Assembly (NCBI GenBank): GCA_963809965.1
Contig: CAWELU010000013.1
Coordinates: 58,888-122,887 of the forward strand
Length of the DNA: 64,000 nucleotides
Source: CAIWHR01 sp963809965
Lineage (GTDB): Bacteria; Pseudomonadota; Gammaproteobacteria; Burkholderiales; Casimicrobiaceae
Direction: 5' to 3'
This document shows positions 47,507 to 57,561 of this stretch, in pieces. A program made the position numbers and the translations under genes. Positions within the stretch are counted from its first letter, which is position 1; each line of letters opens with the position of its first letter. The notes beneath the pieces were generated by a model. The model was not told the origin of the DNA and did not search any database. It saw only the letters and a list, made by a program, of their open reading frames with translations.

Positions 47507-49246
47507 ATGAAGAATCAGCGGCTACCAACGAGCATCGCCGCGATCGTTCTCGCGATGGCGTTCGCCTCGGCAAGCCACGCCCAATCCGACGCGGCGAAAA
47601 AGTGGATCGACAATGAGTTCCAGCCCTCGTCGCTGACCAAGGAGCAGCAGGCCGGGGAGATGGAGTGGTTCATCAACGCCGCGAAGCCCTTCAAGGGGAT
47701 GGAGATCAACGTGCTATCGGAGACGATTCCGACGCACGAGTACGAATCAAAGACCCTGACCAAGGCTTTCGAGGAAATCACCGGCATCAAGGTCAATCAC
47801 CAGTTGCTCGGCGAAGGCGAGGTCGTGCAGGCGGTGCAGACGCAGATGCAAACCAACCGCAACCTGTACGACGCCTACATCAACGACTCCGACCTGATCG
47901 GCACGCACTCGCGGCTGCAGTCGGCGGTGAACCTTACCGATTGGATGGCTGGAGAAGGCAAGGACGTCACGCTGCCCACGCTCGACGTCAAGGACTTCGT
48001 CGGGATCTCTTTCACGACTGGTCCGGACGGCAAGATCTGGCAACTGCCCGACCAGCAATTCGCAAACCTCTATTGGTTCCGCTACGACTGGTTCAGGCGC
48101 CCGGACCTAAAGAAAGCGTTCAAGGACCGCTACGGCTATGAGCTCGGCGTGCCGGTGAACTGGTCCGCATACGAGGACATAGCCGAGTTCTTCAGCGTGC
48201 ACGTTAAGCAGGTCGACGGCAAGCGCATCTACGGCCACATGGACTACGGCAAGCGCGCGCCGGACCTGGGCTGGCGGATGACCGATGCGTGGCTGTCGAT
48301 GGCTGGCGCGAGCTCCAAGGGTCTGCCGAACGGGCGCCCGATCGATGAGTGGGGCATCCGCATGGAAGTGGGTTCGTGCAATCCGTCGGGCGCCTCGGTC
48401 TCGCGGGGCGGCGAGACCAACGGCCCGGCCTCGGTGTACGCGATCCGCAAGTGGGATGAGTGGCTGCGCAAATACGCGCCTCCCGGCGCGGCCGACTACG
48501 ACTTCTATCAGTCGCTGCCCGCGCTTGCGCAGGGGAACGTCGCGCAGCAAATTTTCTGGTACACCGCCTTCACCGCTTCCATGGTTGCGCCGAAGAAGGA
48601 CGGCAACAACACGGTGGACGACAGCGGCATGCCACTATGGAGGATGGCGCCATCACCGCACGGCCCGTACTGGGAAGACGGCATGAAGCTCGGATACCAG
48701 GACGCGGGTTCGTGGACGATGTTCAAGTCCACGCCGCTCGATCGCCGCAAGGCCGCCTGGCTGTACGCCCAGTTCGTCGTTTCCAAGACGGTGGACGTGA
48801 AGAAGAGCCATGTTGGCTTGACGTTCATCCGCGACAGCACGATCCGGCACCAGTCGTTCACCGACCGCGCTGCAAAGCTCGGTGGGCTGGTCGAGTTCTA
48901 CCGCTCGCCCGACCGCGTGCGCTGGACACCGACCGGCATCAACGTGCCGGACTACCCGCGCCTGGCGCAGCTCTGGTGGCAGAACATCGGCGACGTCAAC
49001 TCTGGAACCTTTACGCCGCAGCAGGCAATGGACCGCCTCGCCGGCGAGATGGACACGGACATGGCGCGCATGCAAGCTGCCGACGAGAAGGCCAAGACCT
49101 ATGGCGGCTGCGGCCCGCGCCTCAATCCGAAGAAAGATCCCAAGGAGTGGCTCGGTAAGCCCGATGGTCCCAAGGCAAAGCTCGCGAACGAGAAACCGAA
49201 GGGCCAGACGGTCGACTACGACGAGTTGGTGAAGCGCTGGAAGTAA
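47507..49246 (+). CDS. glpV: Glycerol ABC transporter substrate-binding protein
   Basis: 579 residues, long for a binding protein but usual for this subgroup. Signal peptide MKNQRLPTSIAAIVLAMAFA to SHA. Family 1 solute-binding fold: FKGMEINVLSETIPTHEYES, EITGIKVNHQLLGEGEVVQA, WQLPDQQFANLYWFRYDWF, WTMFKSTPLDRRKAAWLYAQ. First gene of a six-gene cluster whose order and types (two unusual ATPases, two permeases, DUF2160) match the GlpVSTPQ glycerol importer described in Rhizobium. Glycerol as substrate is inferred from that match. A GC-rich hairpin follows and probably raises its expression above the downstream genes. Confidence 0.82.
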   Translation: MKNQRLPTSIAAIVLAMAFASASHAQSDAAKKWIDNEFQPSSLTKEQQAGEMEWFINAAKPFKGMEINVLSETIPTHEYESKTLTKAFEEITGIKVNHQLLGEGEVVQAVQTQMQTNRNLYDAYINDSDLIGTHSRLQSAVNLTDWMAGEGKDVTLPTLDVKDFVGISFTTGPDGKIWQLPDQQFANLYWFRYDWFRRPDLKKAFKDRYGYELGVPVNWSAYEDIAEFFSVHVKQVDGKRIYGHMDYGKRAPDLGWRMTDAWLSMAGASSKGLPNGRPIDEWGIRMEVGSCNPSGASVSRGGETNGPASVYAIRKWDEWLRKYAPPGAADYDFYQSLPALAQGNVAQQIFWYTAFTASMVAPKKDGNNTVDDSGMPLWRMAPSPHGPYWEDGMKLGYQDAGSWTMFKSTPLDRRKAAWLYAQFVVSKTVDVKKSHVGLTFIRDSTIRHQSFTDRAAKLGGLVEFYRSPDRVRWTPTGINVPDYPRLAQLWWQNIGDVNSGTFTPQQAMDRLAGEMDTDMARMQAADEKAKTYGGCGPRLNPKKDPKEWLGKPDGPKAKLANEKPKGQTVDYDELVKRWK

Positions 49247-49282
49247 GGTTCTATCGCGGCCGGCTGAGCGGCTATTGCCTGG

Positions 49283-49312
49283 ACACGGCGCCGGCTCTCC
49301 CCGGCGCCGTGT
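49283..49312 (+). terminator. Intercistronic hairpin between glpV and glpS
   Basis: Perfect 12-bp stem ACACGGCGCCGG / CCGGCGCCGTGT with a six-base loop, followed by GTTTG. The T-run is short, so it is more likely a partial terminator or an mRNA 3' stabiliser that gives excess binding protein. Confidence 0.7.
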
Positions 49313-49360
49313 GTTTGTCGCGGACGGCGGCCACCGTCGGCGGGTACGATGTCGCGACGT

Positions 49361-50446
49361 ATGAGCCTCGCATTGACGGGCATCACACTGCGCGTGGATG
49401 GCGAGACGCACATCCACGAAACAACCCTTGAGCTCGCCCCACGGGGCTTCAACATCCTGCTCGGCCCGACACTCGCGGGCAAGACCACGCTGATGCGGCT
49501 GATGGCGGGGCTCCTTAAGCCGACCAGGGGCGAGGTCTGGTTCGACGGGCGCAACGTCACCGGCGTACCGGTTCGAAAGCGGCGCGTTGCGATGGTCTAC
49601 CAGCAGTTCATTAACTACCCTCACCTTTCCGTTCGCGAAAACGTCGCATCGCCATTGCGCGTCGGGCGGCTACCGGCTGCGGAGATCCGCGCGCGCGTCG
49701 ATCGCGTCGCTGAGCTGCTGAAGCTCACTGCGACGCTCGACCGTCGCCCGAGCGAGCTCTCCGGGGGTCAGCAGCAGCGCGTCGCCTTGGCGCGTGCACT
49801 CGTGAAGGACGCTGACTTGGTGCTTCTCGACGAGCCGCTCGCCAATCTCGACTACAAGCTGCGTGAAGCGCTCCGAGACGAGTTGCCCCGCCTCTTTGCG
49901 AATCGCGACTGCACGGTCGTCTATGCCACGACCGAACCCGTCGAGGCGCTCCTGCTCGCCGGGCACACGGCCACGCTCGATGCCGGGAGGATCACCCAGT
50001 TCGGGGAGACCGGTGCGGTCTATCGCCGCCCGCTCGATCTGACAACCGCGCGCGCATTCTCCGAGCCGCCGATTAACACCGCGCCCGTCGTGAAGCGCAA
50101 CGGCCGCATCGAGTTGACGGCGGCCGTGGGCTGGCCGGCCGATGGCGCCCTCGCGCGGTTGGCTGACGGTTCGTACACGTTCGGGCTCCGGCCGCACCTG
50201 GTGCAGCCGGCCGGGGGCACCGCAGCCCGCGCCGATTGGGTGTCCGTGGACGGCCGAGTATCGATCGCCGAAATCAGCGGTTCCGAGAGCGTCGTGCACT
50301 TCGAAATGCAGGGACAGATCTGGATTTCGCAGTCACACGGTGTGCACACCTTCGCGGTCGGTGAGATCGCGCATTTCCGGCTCGATGTCGCGCGCGGGCT
50401 CTACTTCGAATCCAATGGGCGATGCGTCGAGGCGGCGGCGAGTTGA
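49361..50446 (+). CDS. glpS: Glycerol ABC transporter ATP-binding protein GlpS
   Basis: 361 residues from ATG at 49361 (MSLALTGITLRVDGE). Walker A is LGPTLAGKTTLMRLMAG, with the L-A-G-K-T variant characteristic of GlpS rather than SGxGKST; the signature is LSGGQQQRVALARALV; Walker B DLVLLDEPLANLDY. The H-loop His is replaced (VVYATTEPVEALLL, Thr-Glu where TH is usual), which suggests a degenerate site completed by its partner GlpT. C-terminal TOBE-like regulatory domain. Works at the inner-membrane cytoplasmic face. Confidence 0.85.
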   Translation: MSLALTGITLRVDGETHIHETTLELAPRGFNILLGPTLAGKTTLMRLMAGLLKPTRGEVWFDGRNVTGVPVRKRRVAMVYQQFINYPHLSVRENVASPLRVGRLPAAEIRARVDRVAELLKLTATLDRRPSELSGGQQQRVALARALVKDADLVLLDEPLANLDYKLREALRDELPRLFANRDCTVVYATTEPVEALLLAGHTATLDAGRITQFGETGAVYRRPLDLTTARAFSEPPINTAPVVKRNGRIELTAAVGWPADGALARLADGSYTFGLRPHLVQPAGGTAARADWVSVDGRVSIAEISGSESVVHFEMQGQIWISQSHGVHTFAVGEIAHFRLDVARGLYFESNGRCVEAAAS

Positions 50447-50459
50447 TGGGTGGGCGACG

Positions 50460-51527
50460 ATGGCGCGCATTAGCCTGAAGGACCTCCGACACAGCTACCG
50501 CGAGCGGCCGGTGACCGACTCGGACTGGGTAGTCAAGCGGCTCGATCTCGAGTGGATCGACGGCAGTGCAAACGCGCTGCTCGGACCGTCGGGATGCGGC
50601 AAGACTACGCTGCTCAACATCATCTCCGGGTTACTGAAGCCGACCGAAGGCTCGGTGTGGTTCGACGACCGCGACGTTACCGCGCGTCCGCCCAACGCGC
50701 GCAATATTGCTCAAGTGTTCCAGTTCCCCGTGGTCTACGACACGATGAGCGTCTACGACAATCTGGCCTTTCCGCTGCGAAACCGCGGCGTGTCGGAGCG
50801 GGAATTGGACTCACGCGTGCGCGAGATCGCCGCGCTGCTCGACCTGGACGCGATGCTCGAGCAGCGCGCAGCGGGCCTCACTGCGGACGGGAAGCAGAAG
50901 ATCTCGCTCGGGCGTGGGCTGGTGCGATTGGACGTCGCCGTCATCATGTTCGACGAGCCGCTCACCGTCATCGACCCGCACCTCAAGTGGCGTCTGCGCT
51001 CAAAGTTGAAGGAACTGCATCAGCGTTTGCGCACGACGATGATCTACGTGACGCACGACCAGACCGAGGCGCTGACGTTCGCCGACCAGGTCTTGGTAAT
51101 GAACGACGGCATGATCGTCCAGGCCGGGACGCCGGTGGAGCTCTTCGAGCGGCCGCGTCACACGTTCGTCGGGCACTTCATCGGGTCGCCCGGCATGAAT
51201 CTGCTGCCAGCCACTTTTGAGGACGGCGTCGCTCGCTTCGCCGGGTTTGCCGTGGAGGTCGCCACATCGCCGAAAACGCCGCTCGCCCACGCAAGGCTCG
51301 AGATCGGCGTGCGACCTGAATTCGTGCGCTTCGGCGCGGATGGTATCCCGGTGCGGGTGCTCAAGGTGAGGGACGGTGGCCGCTACCGGGTCGTCGAGAC
51401 GGCGCATGGCGCCACGACGATCAAGCTGCTGGTCGGCGAAGGCGACGCGCTGCCTTCGGAAAGCGGCCACTTGAAGTTCGACCGGGCGCATACGCAGCTT
51501 TACGCCGACGGCTGGATCGCGAGTTGA
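50460..51527 (+). CDS. glpT: Glycerol ABC transporter ATP-binding protein GlpT
   Basis: 355 residues, MARISLKDLRHSYRERPVTD. Walker A LLGPSGCGKTTLLNIISG is canonical. The signature is degenerate, LTADGKQKISLGRGLVR in place of LSGGQ; Walker B is VAVIMFDEPLTVIDPH; the H-loop His is present in YVTHDQTEALTF. Complementary to GlpS, which has a canonical signature but a changed Walker A and H-loop: an asymmetric ATPase pair. This symbol refers to the Rhizobium naming, not to the E. coli glycerol-3-phosphate antiporter. Confidence 0.85.
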   Translation: MARISLKDLRHSYRERPVTDSDWVVKRLDLEWIDGSANALLGPSGCGKTTLLNIISGLLKPTEGSVWFDDRDVTARPPNARNIAQVFQFPVVYDTMSVYDNLAFPLRNRGVSERELDSRVREIAALLDLDAMLEQRAAGLTADGKQKISLGRGLVRLDVAVIMFDEPLTVIDPHLKWRLRSKLKELHQRLRTTMIYVTHDQTEALTFADQVLVMNDGMIVQAGTPVELFERPRHTFVGHFIGSPGMNLLPATFEDGVARFAGFAVEVATSPKTPLAHARLEIGVRPEFVRFGADGIPVRVLKVRDGGRYRVVETAHGATTIKLLVGEGDALPSESGHLKFDRAHTQLYADGWIAS

Positions 51528-51542
51528 CGGGCGACTGCGGGG

Positions 51543-52409
<867 letters not shown>

Positions 52410-52410
52410 C

Positions 52411-53211
52411 ATGAAACGCTTCACTTGGCTGGTTCCGTTGATCTACATCGTCTTCGTGCTCCTGCCAATTTATTGGCTGCTGAACATGTCTTTCAAGACC
52501 ACGAACGAGATCCTGGGTTCGTTCACGCTCTGGCCACGCGACTTCACGCTCGCGAACTACAGGAAGATCTTCACCGACCCGACCTGGTACAACGGCTACC
52601 TGAACTCGCTCGCTTACGTGCTGATGAACACAGTGATCTCGGTGACCGTGGCGCTGCCGGCGGCGTACGCGTTCTCGCGCTACCGCTTCCTCGGCGACAA
52701 GCACCTATTCTTCTGGCTGCTCACGAACCGCATGGCACCGCCCGCGGTATTCGCGCTGCCGTTCTTCCAACTCTATTCGGCGATCGGCCTTTTCGACACG
52801 CCCATCGCCGTGGCCCTCGCGCATTGCCTCTTCAATATTCCGCTTGCGGTGTGGATTCTCGAAGGATTCATGTCGGGCGTACCCAAGGAACTCGACGAGA
52901 CCGCGTTCGTCGACGGCTATCCATTCTGGCGCTTCTTCGTCAAGATTTTCATCCCCACGATCGCCGCCGGCATTGGCGTGACCGCGTTCTTCTGCTTTAT
53001 GTTCTCCTGGGTCGAGCTGCTGCTCGCCAAGACGCTGACCTCAGTCGCAGCGAAGCCGATCGCCGCTACGATGACCCGCACCGCCAGCACGTCCGGGTAC
53101 GAGCTGGGCCTGCTGGCAGCGGCGGGCGCGCTCACCATCATCCCAGGCGCAATTGTCATCTACTTCGTACGCAACTACATTGCCAAGGGCTTCGCCCTCG
53201 GCCGCGTCTGA
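52411..53211 (+). CDS. glpQ: Glycerol ABC transporter permease GlpQ
   Basis: 266 residues, MKRFTWLVPLIYIVFVLLPI, six predicted helices, MalG-type. EAA loop PKELDETAFVDGYPFWRFFV. Forms the heterodimeric channel with GlpP. The symbol follows the Rhizobium operon, not the E. coli phosphodiesterase. Confidence 0.87.
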   Translation: MKRFTWLVPLIYIVFVLLPIYWLLNMSFKTTNEILGSFTLWPRDFTLANYRKIFTDPTWYNGYLNSLAYVLMNTVISVTVALPAAYAFSRYRFLGDKHLFFWLLTNRMAPPAVFALPFFQLYSAIGLFDTPIAVALAHCLFNIPLAVWILEGFMSGVPKELDETAFVDGYPFWRFFVKIFIPTIAAGIGVTAFFCFMFSWVELLLAKTLTSVAAKPIAATMTRTASTSGYELGLLAAAGALTIIPGAIVIYFVRNYIAKGFALGRV

Positions 53212-53222
53212 GCGTAGCGTCA

Positions 53223-53519
53223 ATGAACCCGACTACGGTCGGATTGGGTTGGATGGCCTGGACGTGGCAGACGGCCACATTCTTCATCGTGATCGCGCTA
53301 ACGCTCGTGGGGATGATCATTTGGGAGTGGCGATCGCCCGGCGGCGCGCCACGGCGCGGAGTGCTCCGTATCGTCACGACGCGCGGCGACCGGCTGTTCA
53401 TCTCACTCCTGTCTGCGGCCTTCATCCACCTCATTTGGCTTGCGCTCTTCGGCACCCCGCTCTGGGGCGCCGCCCTCGTTTCGGTCGTATTCACGGTCCT
53501 CGTGTTCCGTTATGTGTGA
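53223..53519 (+). CDS. DUF2160 membrane protein of the glycerol transporter operon
   Basis: 98 residues, MNPTTVGLGWMAWTWQTATF. Three hydrophobic segments (FFIVIALTLVGMIIWEW, FISLLSAAFIHLIWLALF, GAALVSVVFTVLVFRYV). DUF2160 proteins are consistently found next to glpQ in this operon type (called GlpU in some strains); role unknown, perhaps assembly. Last gene of the cluster. Confidence 0.8.
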   Translation: MNPTTVGLGWMAWTWQTATFFIVIALTLVGMIIWEWRSPGGAPRRGVLRIVTTRGDRLFISLLSAAFIHLIWLALFGTPLWGAALVSVVFTVLVFRYV

Positions 53520-53774
53520 GCGGCAGGAGGGAGCAAGGCGCGCCACCTTGGTGCACCGCGCGCTGCAGAATGTAAGCCAAGCTGAGCGCGCTCGTGGCAG
53601 CGAGAAAGCAGACCGTCAATCCGACCAGGTTAACCCCCTCCAACGATTCGGCCGAAGGCCGGGGCCGTGGGGCTGCGTTGAATGATGGGATGGACTCCCC
53701 CTGATCTTTCGGCATCATCGTGCCAGCTGGCCGCATGTGGTGTGGGGTGTCAGCGCAACCAAGGAGAGTCCGAG

Positions 53775-54866
53775 ATGAATGCTACCGCTGCTTTGCCGGT
53801 TGTGGGAGTGGATCTTGCGAAGTCGGTGTTCCAGCTCGCGGTCGCCGATGGTTCGTGGCACGTGGTCGAGCAGCAGCGGCTGACGCGCACCCAGTTCGAG
53901 CGCTTCTTCGCCAACCGGGCCGTGGGCGTGGTGGTGATGGAAGCGTGCGGCTCCGCGCACCACTGGGCGCGCTGGCTGAATGGCCTGGGGCTCGAGGTGC
54001 GGCTGTTGCCGGCGGCGTACGTCCGCGCCTACGTCAAACGCAACAAGACCGATGCCGCCGACGCCTGCGCCCTGCTCGAAGCGGCGCGCTGCGCTGACAT
54101 CACGCCGGTGCGGGTGAAGTCGGTCGAGCAACAAGCGTTGCAGGCGATGCATCGCACCCGTTCCCTGTGGATGGCCACGCGCACCTCGCGCATCAACGCG
54201 CTGCGCGGGTTCTGCCGCGAGTTCGGCATCGGCATCGCCCAAGGCAGCCGCCTCGGGGTCGAGCAGATCGGCCGGGTACTCGCGGACCCCCATTCGGCGG
54301 TGCCGCTGCTGATTCGACGCTCGATGTCGTTGCTGGTTGAGGAGATCCGCCTGCTCGAAGTGCGCATCGCGCAACTGGAACGCGAGTTGACCTCGCTGGC
54401 CCGCCAATCGCCGGCCTGCACGACGCTGCTGTCGATTCCCGGGGTCGGCTTGCTGACCGCCACCGCCATGGTGGCAGCCACTTCCGGCGAGGTCAGTCAC
54501 TTTCGCGATGCCCGACACTTCGCCTCTTGGTTCGGCCTCACGCCGAAGGAGCATTCCTCCGGTGGCACCCGTCATCTCGGCCGCATCTCCAAACGCGGCG
54601 ACCGCTACCTGCGCATGCTGCTCACCCACGGCGCCCGGGCGGTGCTGCGCGCCGCCAGCGTGGCGGTGCGTGCCGGCAAGACCGTCGATGGCCTGCGGCA
54701 ATGGGCGCTCGCCGTACAGGATCGCTCGAATCACAACAAGGCAACCTGTGCCCTCGCCAACAAGCTGGCGCGCATCTGCTACGCGACGCTGCGCGACGGT
54801 GAACCGTACGGCGCCGCTCGTCTGCAGAAGAAAGTTGCCCGCACCGCGTTCGCGCTGCCGACCTGA
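53775..54866 (+). CDS. IS110-family transposase (DEDD plus Transposase_20)
   Basis: 363 residues, MNATAALPVVGVDLAKSVFQ, with AAGGAG upstream. N-terminal RuvC-like DEDD domain: first Asp in VVGVDLAKSVFQ, Glu in VVVMEACGSAHHW, then YVKRNKTDAADACALLEAAR with the two Asp. C-terminal Transposase_20 domain with LLSIPGVGLLTATAMVA and the catalytic Ser region around FGLTPKEHSSGGTRHLGRI. Frame intact, so potentially active. Enzymes of this family recombine DNA guided by a bridge RNA. Confidence 0.93.
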   Translation: MNATAALPVVGVDLAKSVFQLAVADGSWHVVEQQRLTRTQFERFFANRAVGVVVMEACGSAHHWARWLNGLGLEVRLLPAAYVRAYVKRNKTDAADACALLEAARCADITPVRVKSVEQQALQAMHRTRSLWMATRTSRINALRGFCREFGIGIAQGSRLGVEQIGRVLADPHSAVPLLIRRSMSLLVEEIRLLEVRIAQLERELTSLARQSPACTTLLSIPGVGLLTATAMVAATSGEVSHFRDARHFASWFGLTPKEHSSGGTRHLGRISKRGDRYLRMLLTHGARAVLRAASVAVRAGKTVDGLRQWALAVQDRSNHNKATCALANKLARICYATLRDGEPYGAARLQKKVARTAFALPT

Positions 54867-55125
54867 AACCGCTACCTCGTATTCACCTCACCCCGAGCCT
54901 TGCGTAGAGATTGATCGCCCACCATGGCAACCCGGGTCCTCCCCGCCTCGCTTGACGCCGATAACTCTGCCGGCAGCTTCACGCTTGCCGCTTGCAACGA
55001 TTGGCGCAGCCAGGTCCGCAGATTCCATGTCGGCACGGGCCATCACGAGCCCAATTCAGATGCCGGATATACGACTGCAGGCTCATCCGACTTGCCACAA
55101 CTATCGATCAGTCTCTTCCTTTGCC
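54867..55125 (+). ncRNA. Putative bridge RNA region of the IS1111-type element
   Basis: The 3' non-coding end of the element. In IS1111-group elements the bridge RNA is encoded at this side, downstream of the transposase (established for the family). The segment has no coding potential and includes potential stem-loops, but I have not derived the target- and donor-binding loops. Assigned by position only. Confidence 0.35.
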
Positions 55126-55147
55126 GGGGGAGTCCATATACGCCGGG

Positions 55148-55588
55148 TTACGTTGCATACATGTGAAAGAAATACTCGGTCTCTTCCTCCACGCCAAAAC
55201 CTAGACGTTCGTAGAAGTGCTTCGCGGAATTCACCTTCAACACATGTAGACGCAATGGTACACAGCGCGCCGCAGCTTCCTTTTGAAGTGCGGATACGAG
55301 GGAGCGACCAATGCCGTGGCCCTGGTAGCTTGGGAGCAAGCACAGCATTCGGAGTTGAATTTCGTGGGGCAACCTCTCGACAATCAAAATTCCCGCGTCT
55401 GCCGCGCCGACCATGATGACACTTGCGCCGGGGTTGACACTGTCTTCGTCTGCCTCTCTACGGCGACTCTCTTCTTCCCAAGTACCGCCTGCAGCAATGA
55501 CGTGGACCCGCATGGTTTGCGCTGTCACGTCGTAGAACAGAGAGGCATCCTTATTCCTGGAAGCACGCAATGTGACCGGCAGCGCCAT
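55148..55588 (-). CDS. GNAT family N-acetyltransferase
   Basis: 146 residues, MALPVTLRASRNKDASLFYD. Motif A: QLRMLCLLPSYQGHGIGRSL (Q-G-H-G-I-G acetyl-CoA loop); motif B: LHVLKVNSAKHFYERLGFGV. Compact single-domain enzyme, substrate unknown. Its stop lies 10 bases from the end of the IS1111-type element, convergent with it. Confidence 0.86.
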   Translation of the reverse strand: MALPVTLRASRNKDASLFYDVTAQTMRVHVIAAGGTWEEESRRREADEDSVNPGASVIMVGAADAGILIVERLPHEIQLRMLCLLPSYQGHGIGRSLVSALQKEAAARCVPLRLHVLKVNSAKHFYERLGFGVEEETEYFFHMYAT

Positions 55589-56251
55589 GGACGTCTGCGA
55601 CCGAATGAAAGATGCAGAACCTAAACGACGGAATACACGGCGTCAACGAATGCCCGATGCCCGGTTGCTGGCGCCTCCCGTGCGACGGCATGCACGCGCC
55701 TCGCGTATGCCGACGGTCCTCGTTGGAAAAGCACCGGTCAACGTCCGCTATCGGGTGCAATGCCCTACGACCGGAGTTGGCCGAACGCGCCCATTGATGA
55801 GCGGTGCCCGAACGGCCGCTCCCGCGGCTGACCGGACAGTCGCTGCCTGTATCGCACCCACCGGACGCGGCGCAGTTTACCTCAATTGACCTGAGCACAA
55901 GAGCGCAAGGGACTCGCTCTTGCACGGTCGCCCCCGAGGTTGTTTATTCGTTGTATCGACCAGTTTGGTTACAGACATGTGGCGAGCGCTCGACTGCGTC
56001 TTCTCCTTCGCCGAGTTTGTGCGAGCGCGTGTAACTGGTCGCCGCATTTTCCCGAATTAGCAAACACCGACGCACCGATGCCGGCTACGCGACTGGCCCC
56101 TACCGGCCGCGATGAAGTCAGCAGTGCGCTCGCTGGGACGTCGTTTGCGGTACCACGGTTGGCCGGCAAGAGCGCGCCTAGAACGCGGGCGTTCGCCCCA
56201 CGCTAATGGGGCAGGCTCCCGCAAAGGAATTCCACTCGAAGGAGATGCGAA
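55589..56251. repeat. Intergenic region with dispersed repeats
   Basis: No gene. Holds GGCCGAACGCGCCCATTG at 55779 and CGAACGGCCGCTCCCG at 55810, separated by about 10 bases, the same association as at 60606-60650. Ends in the leader of the next gene with GAAGGAGATG. Confidence 0.5.
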
Positions 56252-57364
56252 ATGAACCGAAAGACTTTCCTGGGCATCATCGGCGTTGCGTCACTGTTGC
56301 TATCGACCGGTTCACTGGTTGCCGGCGACGCGCACGCGGAAGGCACGCTGCCGAGCACGGTCGGGTCCGTCTACACGATGACCAACGCCGCGGATGGCAA
56401 TGAGGTCGTGATCTTCGATCGTGACAGCAAAGGCACGCTCACGCTGCGTGGCACCGCGGCCACCGGAGGAATCGGCTCCGGCGGCGGACTCGATCCGCTG
56501 GCGTCGCAGGGCTCGCTGATGCTCACCGACAACAAGAAGTGGTTACTGGCCGTCAACGCGGGAAGCAATGACCTCTCCGTATTCCGCGTGACCGAGCGCG
56601 GACTGGAATTGGTTGACAACATCGCCTCGGGCGGCCCCTTTCCGACCAGTCTGGCCGTCTTTCAGGACCTGGTCTACGTTCTCAATGCGGGTGATCCCCC
56701 GAACATTTCCGGGTTCACCCTAAACCACAAGGGACACCTCACGCCCATTGCCTCCTCGACGCGTGTGCTACCCGGCGCGCTCCACTCGCAGGTCGGCTTC
56801 GATCCGCAGGGCGACGTGCTCATCGTTACCGACCGATCGAATAACAATCTGCTCGTCTATCCAGTGGGCGAAGATGGCAAGCCCGCGGCGACCCCGGTGG
56901 TCTCGCCGTCGCACGGTGCCGGACCGTTCGCTTTCACTTTTGGCGCACCGGGAAGGCTGTTGGTGGCCGAAGTTGGCAGCAATGCGGTCTCGTCCTATGC
57001 GATTCAGGATGACGGCACCCTGACCCTGGTGACCCCCTCGGTACCTAACGGGCAGGCTGCCACGTGCTGGATTGCAGACGCGGGGGGCCGTTACGCGTTC
57101 ACCGCCAACCCGGGTGCCCAGAGTTTCTCGAGCTACAGCGTACAACCTGGAACGGGTAACCTTGCACTTGTCGCCGGTGTCGCTGGCACGGGTACGCGCC
57201 CTCTCGACCTTGCGACGACCGAGGATGGACGTTTCCTGCACGCGCTTGATCCAGGCTCGGGAGGGATCGACACGTTCCGCATTGAACCCAACGGAAGCCT
57301 GATCAATCTGGGAACGACTGCTGGCGGCTTGGCCATTTTTGCGCAAGGACTCGCCGCCCGTTGA
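56252..57364 (+). CDS. Secreted seven-bladed beta-propeller protein (lactonase-like)
   Basis: 370 residues, MNRKTFLGIIGVASLLLSTG with a signal peptide to DAHA; AAGGAGATG lies 11 bases before the start. Repeated blade motifs: SVYTMTNAADGNEVVIFDRD, WLLAVNAGSNDLSVFRVT, LVYVLNAGDPPNISGFTLN, VLIVTDRSNNNLLVYPVG, LLVAEVGSNAVSSYAIQDDG, YAFTANPGAQSFSSYSVQPG, FLHALDPGSGGIDTFRIEPN. This is the YncE/6-phosphogluconolactonase-like propeller, exported; enzymatic activity is not established for such secreted members. Stands alone. Confidence 0.85.
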   Translation: MNRKTFLGIIGVASLLLSTGSLVAGDAHAEGTLPSTVGSVYTMTNAADGNEVVIFDRDSKGTLTLRGTAATGGIGSGGGLDPLASQGSLMLTDNKKWLLAVNAGSNDLSVFRVTERGLELVDNIASGGPFPTSLAVFQDLVYVLNAGDPPNISGFTLNHKGHLTPIASSTRVLPGALHSQVGFDPQGDVLIVTDRSNNNLLVYPVGEDGKPAATPVVSPSHGAGPFAFTFGAPGRLLVAEVGSNAVSSYAIQDDGTLTLVTPSVPNGQAATCWIADAGGRYAFTANPGAQSFSSYSVQPGTGNLALVAGVAGTGTRPLDLATTEDGRFLHALDPGSGGIDTFRIEPNGSLINLGTTAGGLAIFAQGLAAR

Positions 57365-57561
57365 GTGATCGCGCGCGCCCGCATGCGACCGATGGTTGCC
57401 GGCACGCATTCCGTGTGCTCGGCAACCATTGGAATGCTGCCTCTAAGCCGCTCGGTGATATATGGCCGCGTGCCCTGCGGTGGCATGAGATCACATGCGT
57501 TGGTCGCCTCGTCAATGACCGCTTACCGGATAATTCCACGGCGACATCGACCGGCCGGAGT

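Larger units (their letters stand above)
53690..55137. mobile_element. IS110-family (IS1111-type) insertion sequence, complete
   Basis: About 1.45 kb between the inverted 12-mers ATGGACTCCCCC (53690-53701) and GGGGGAGTCCAT (55126-55137). Encodes one intact DEDD transposase and a 260-base 3' non-coding segment. IS1111 members differ from other IS110 elements in carrying such subterminal inverted repeats. It lies just behind the glycerol operon. Confidence 0.75.
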
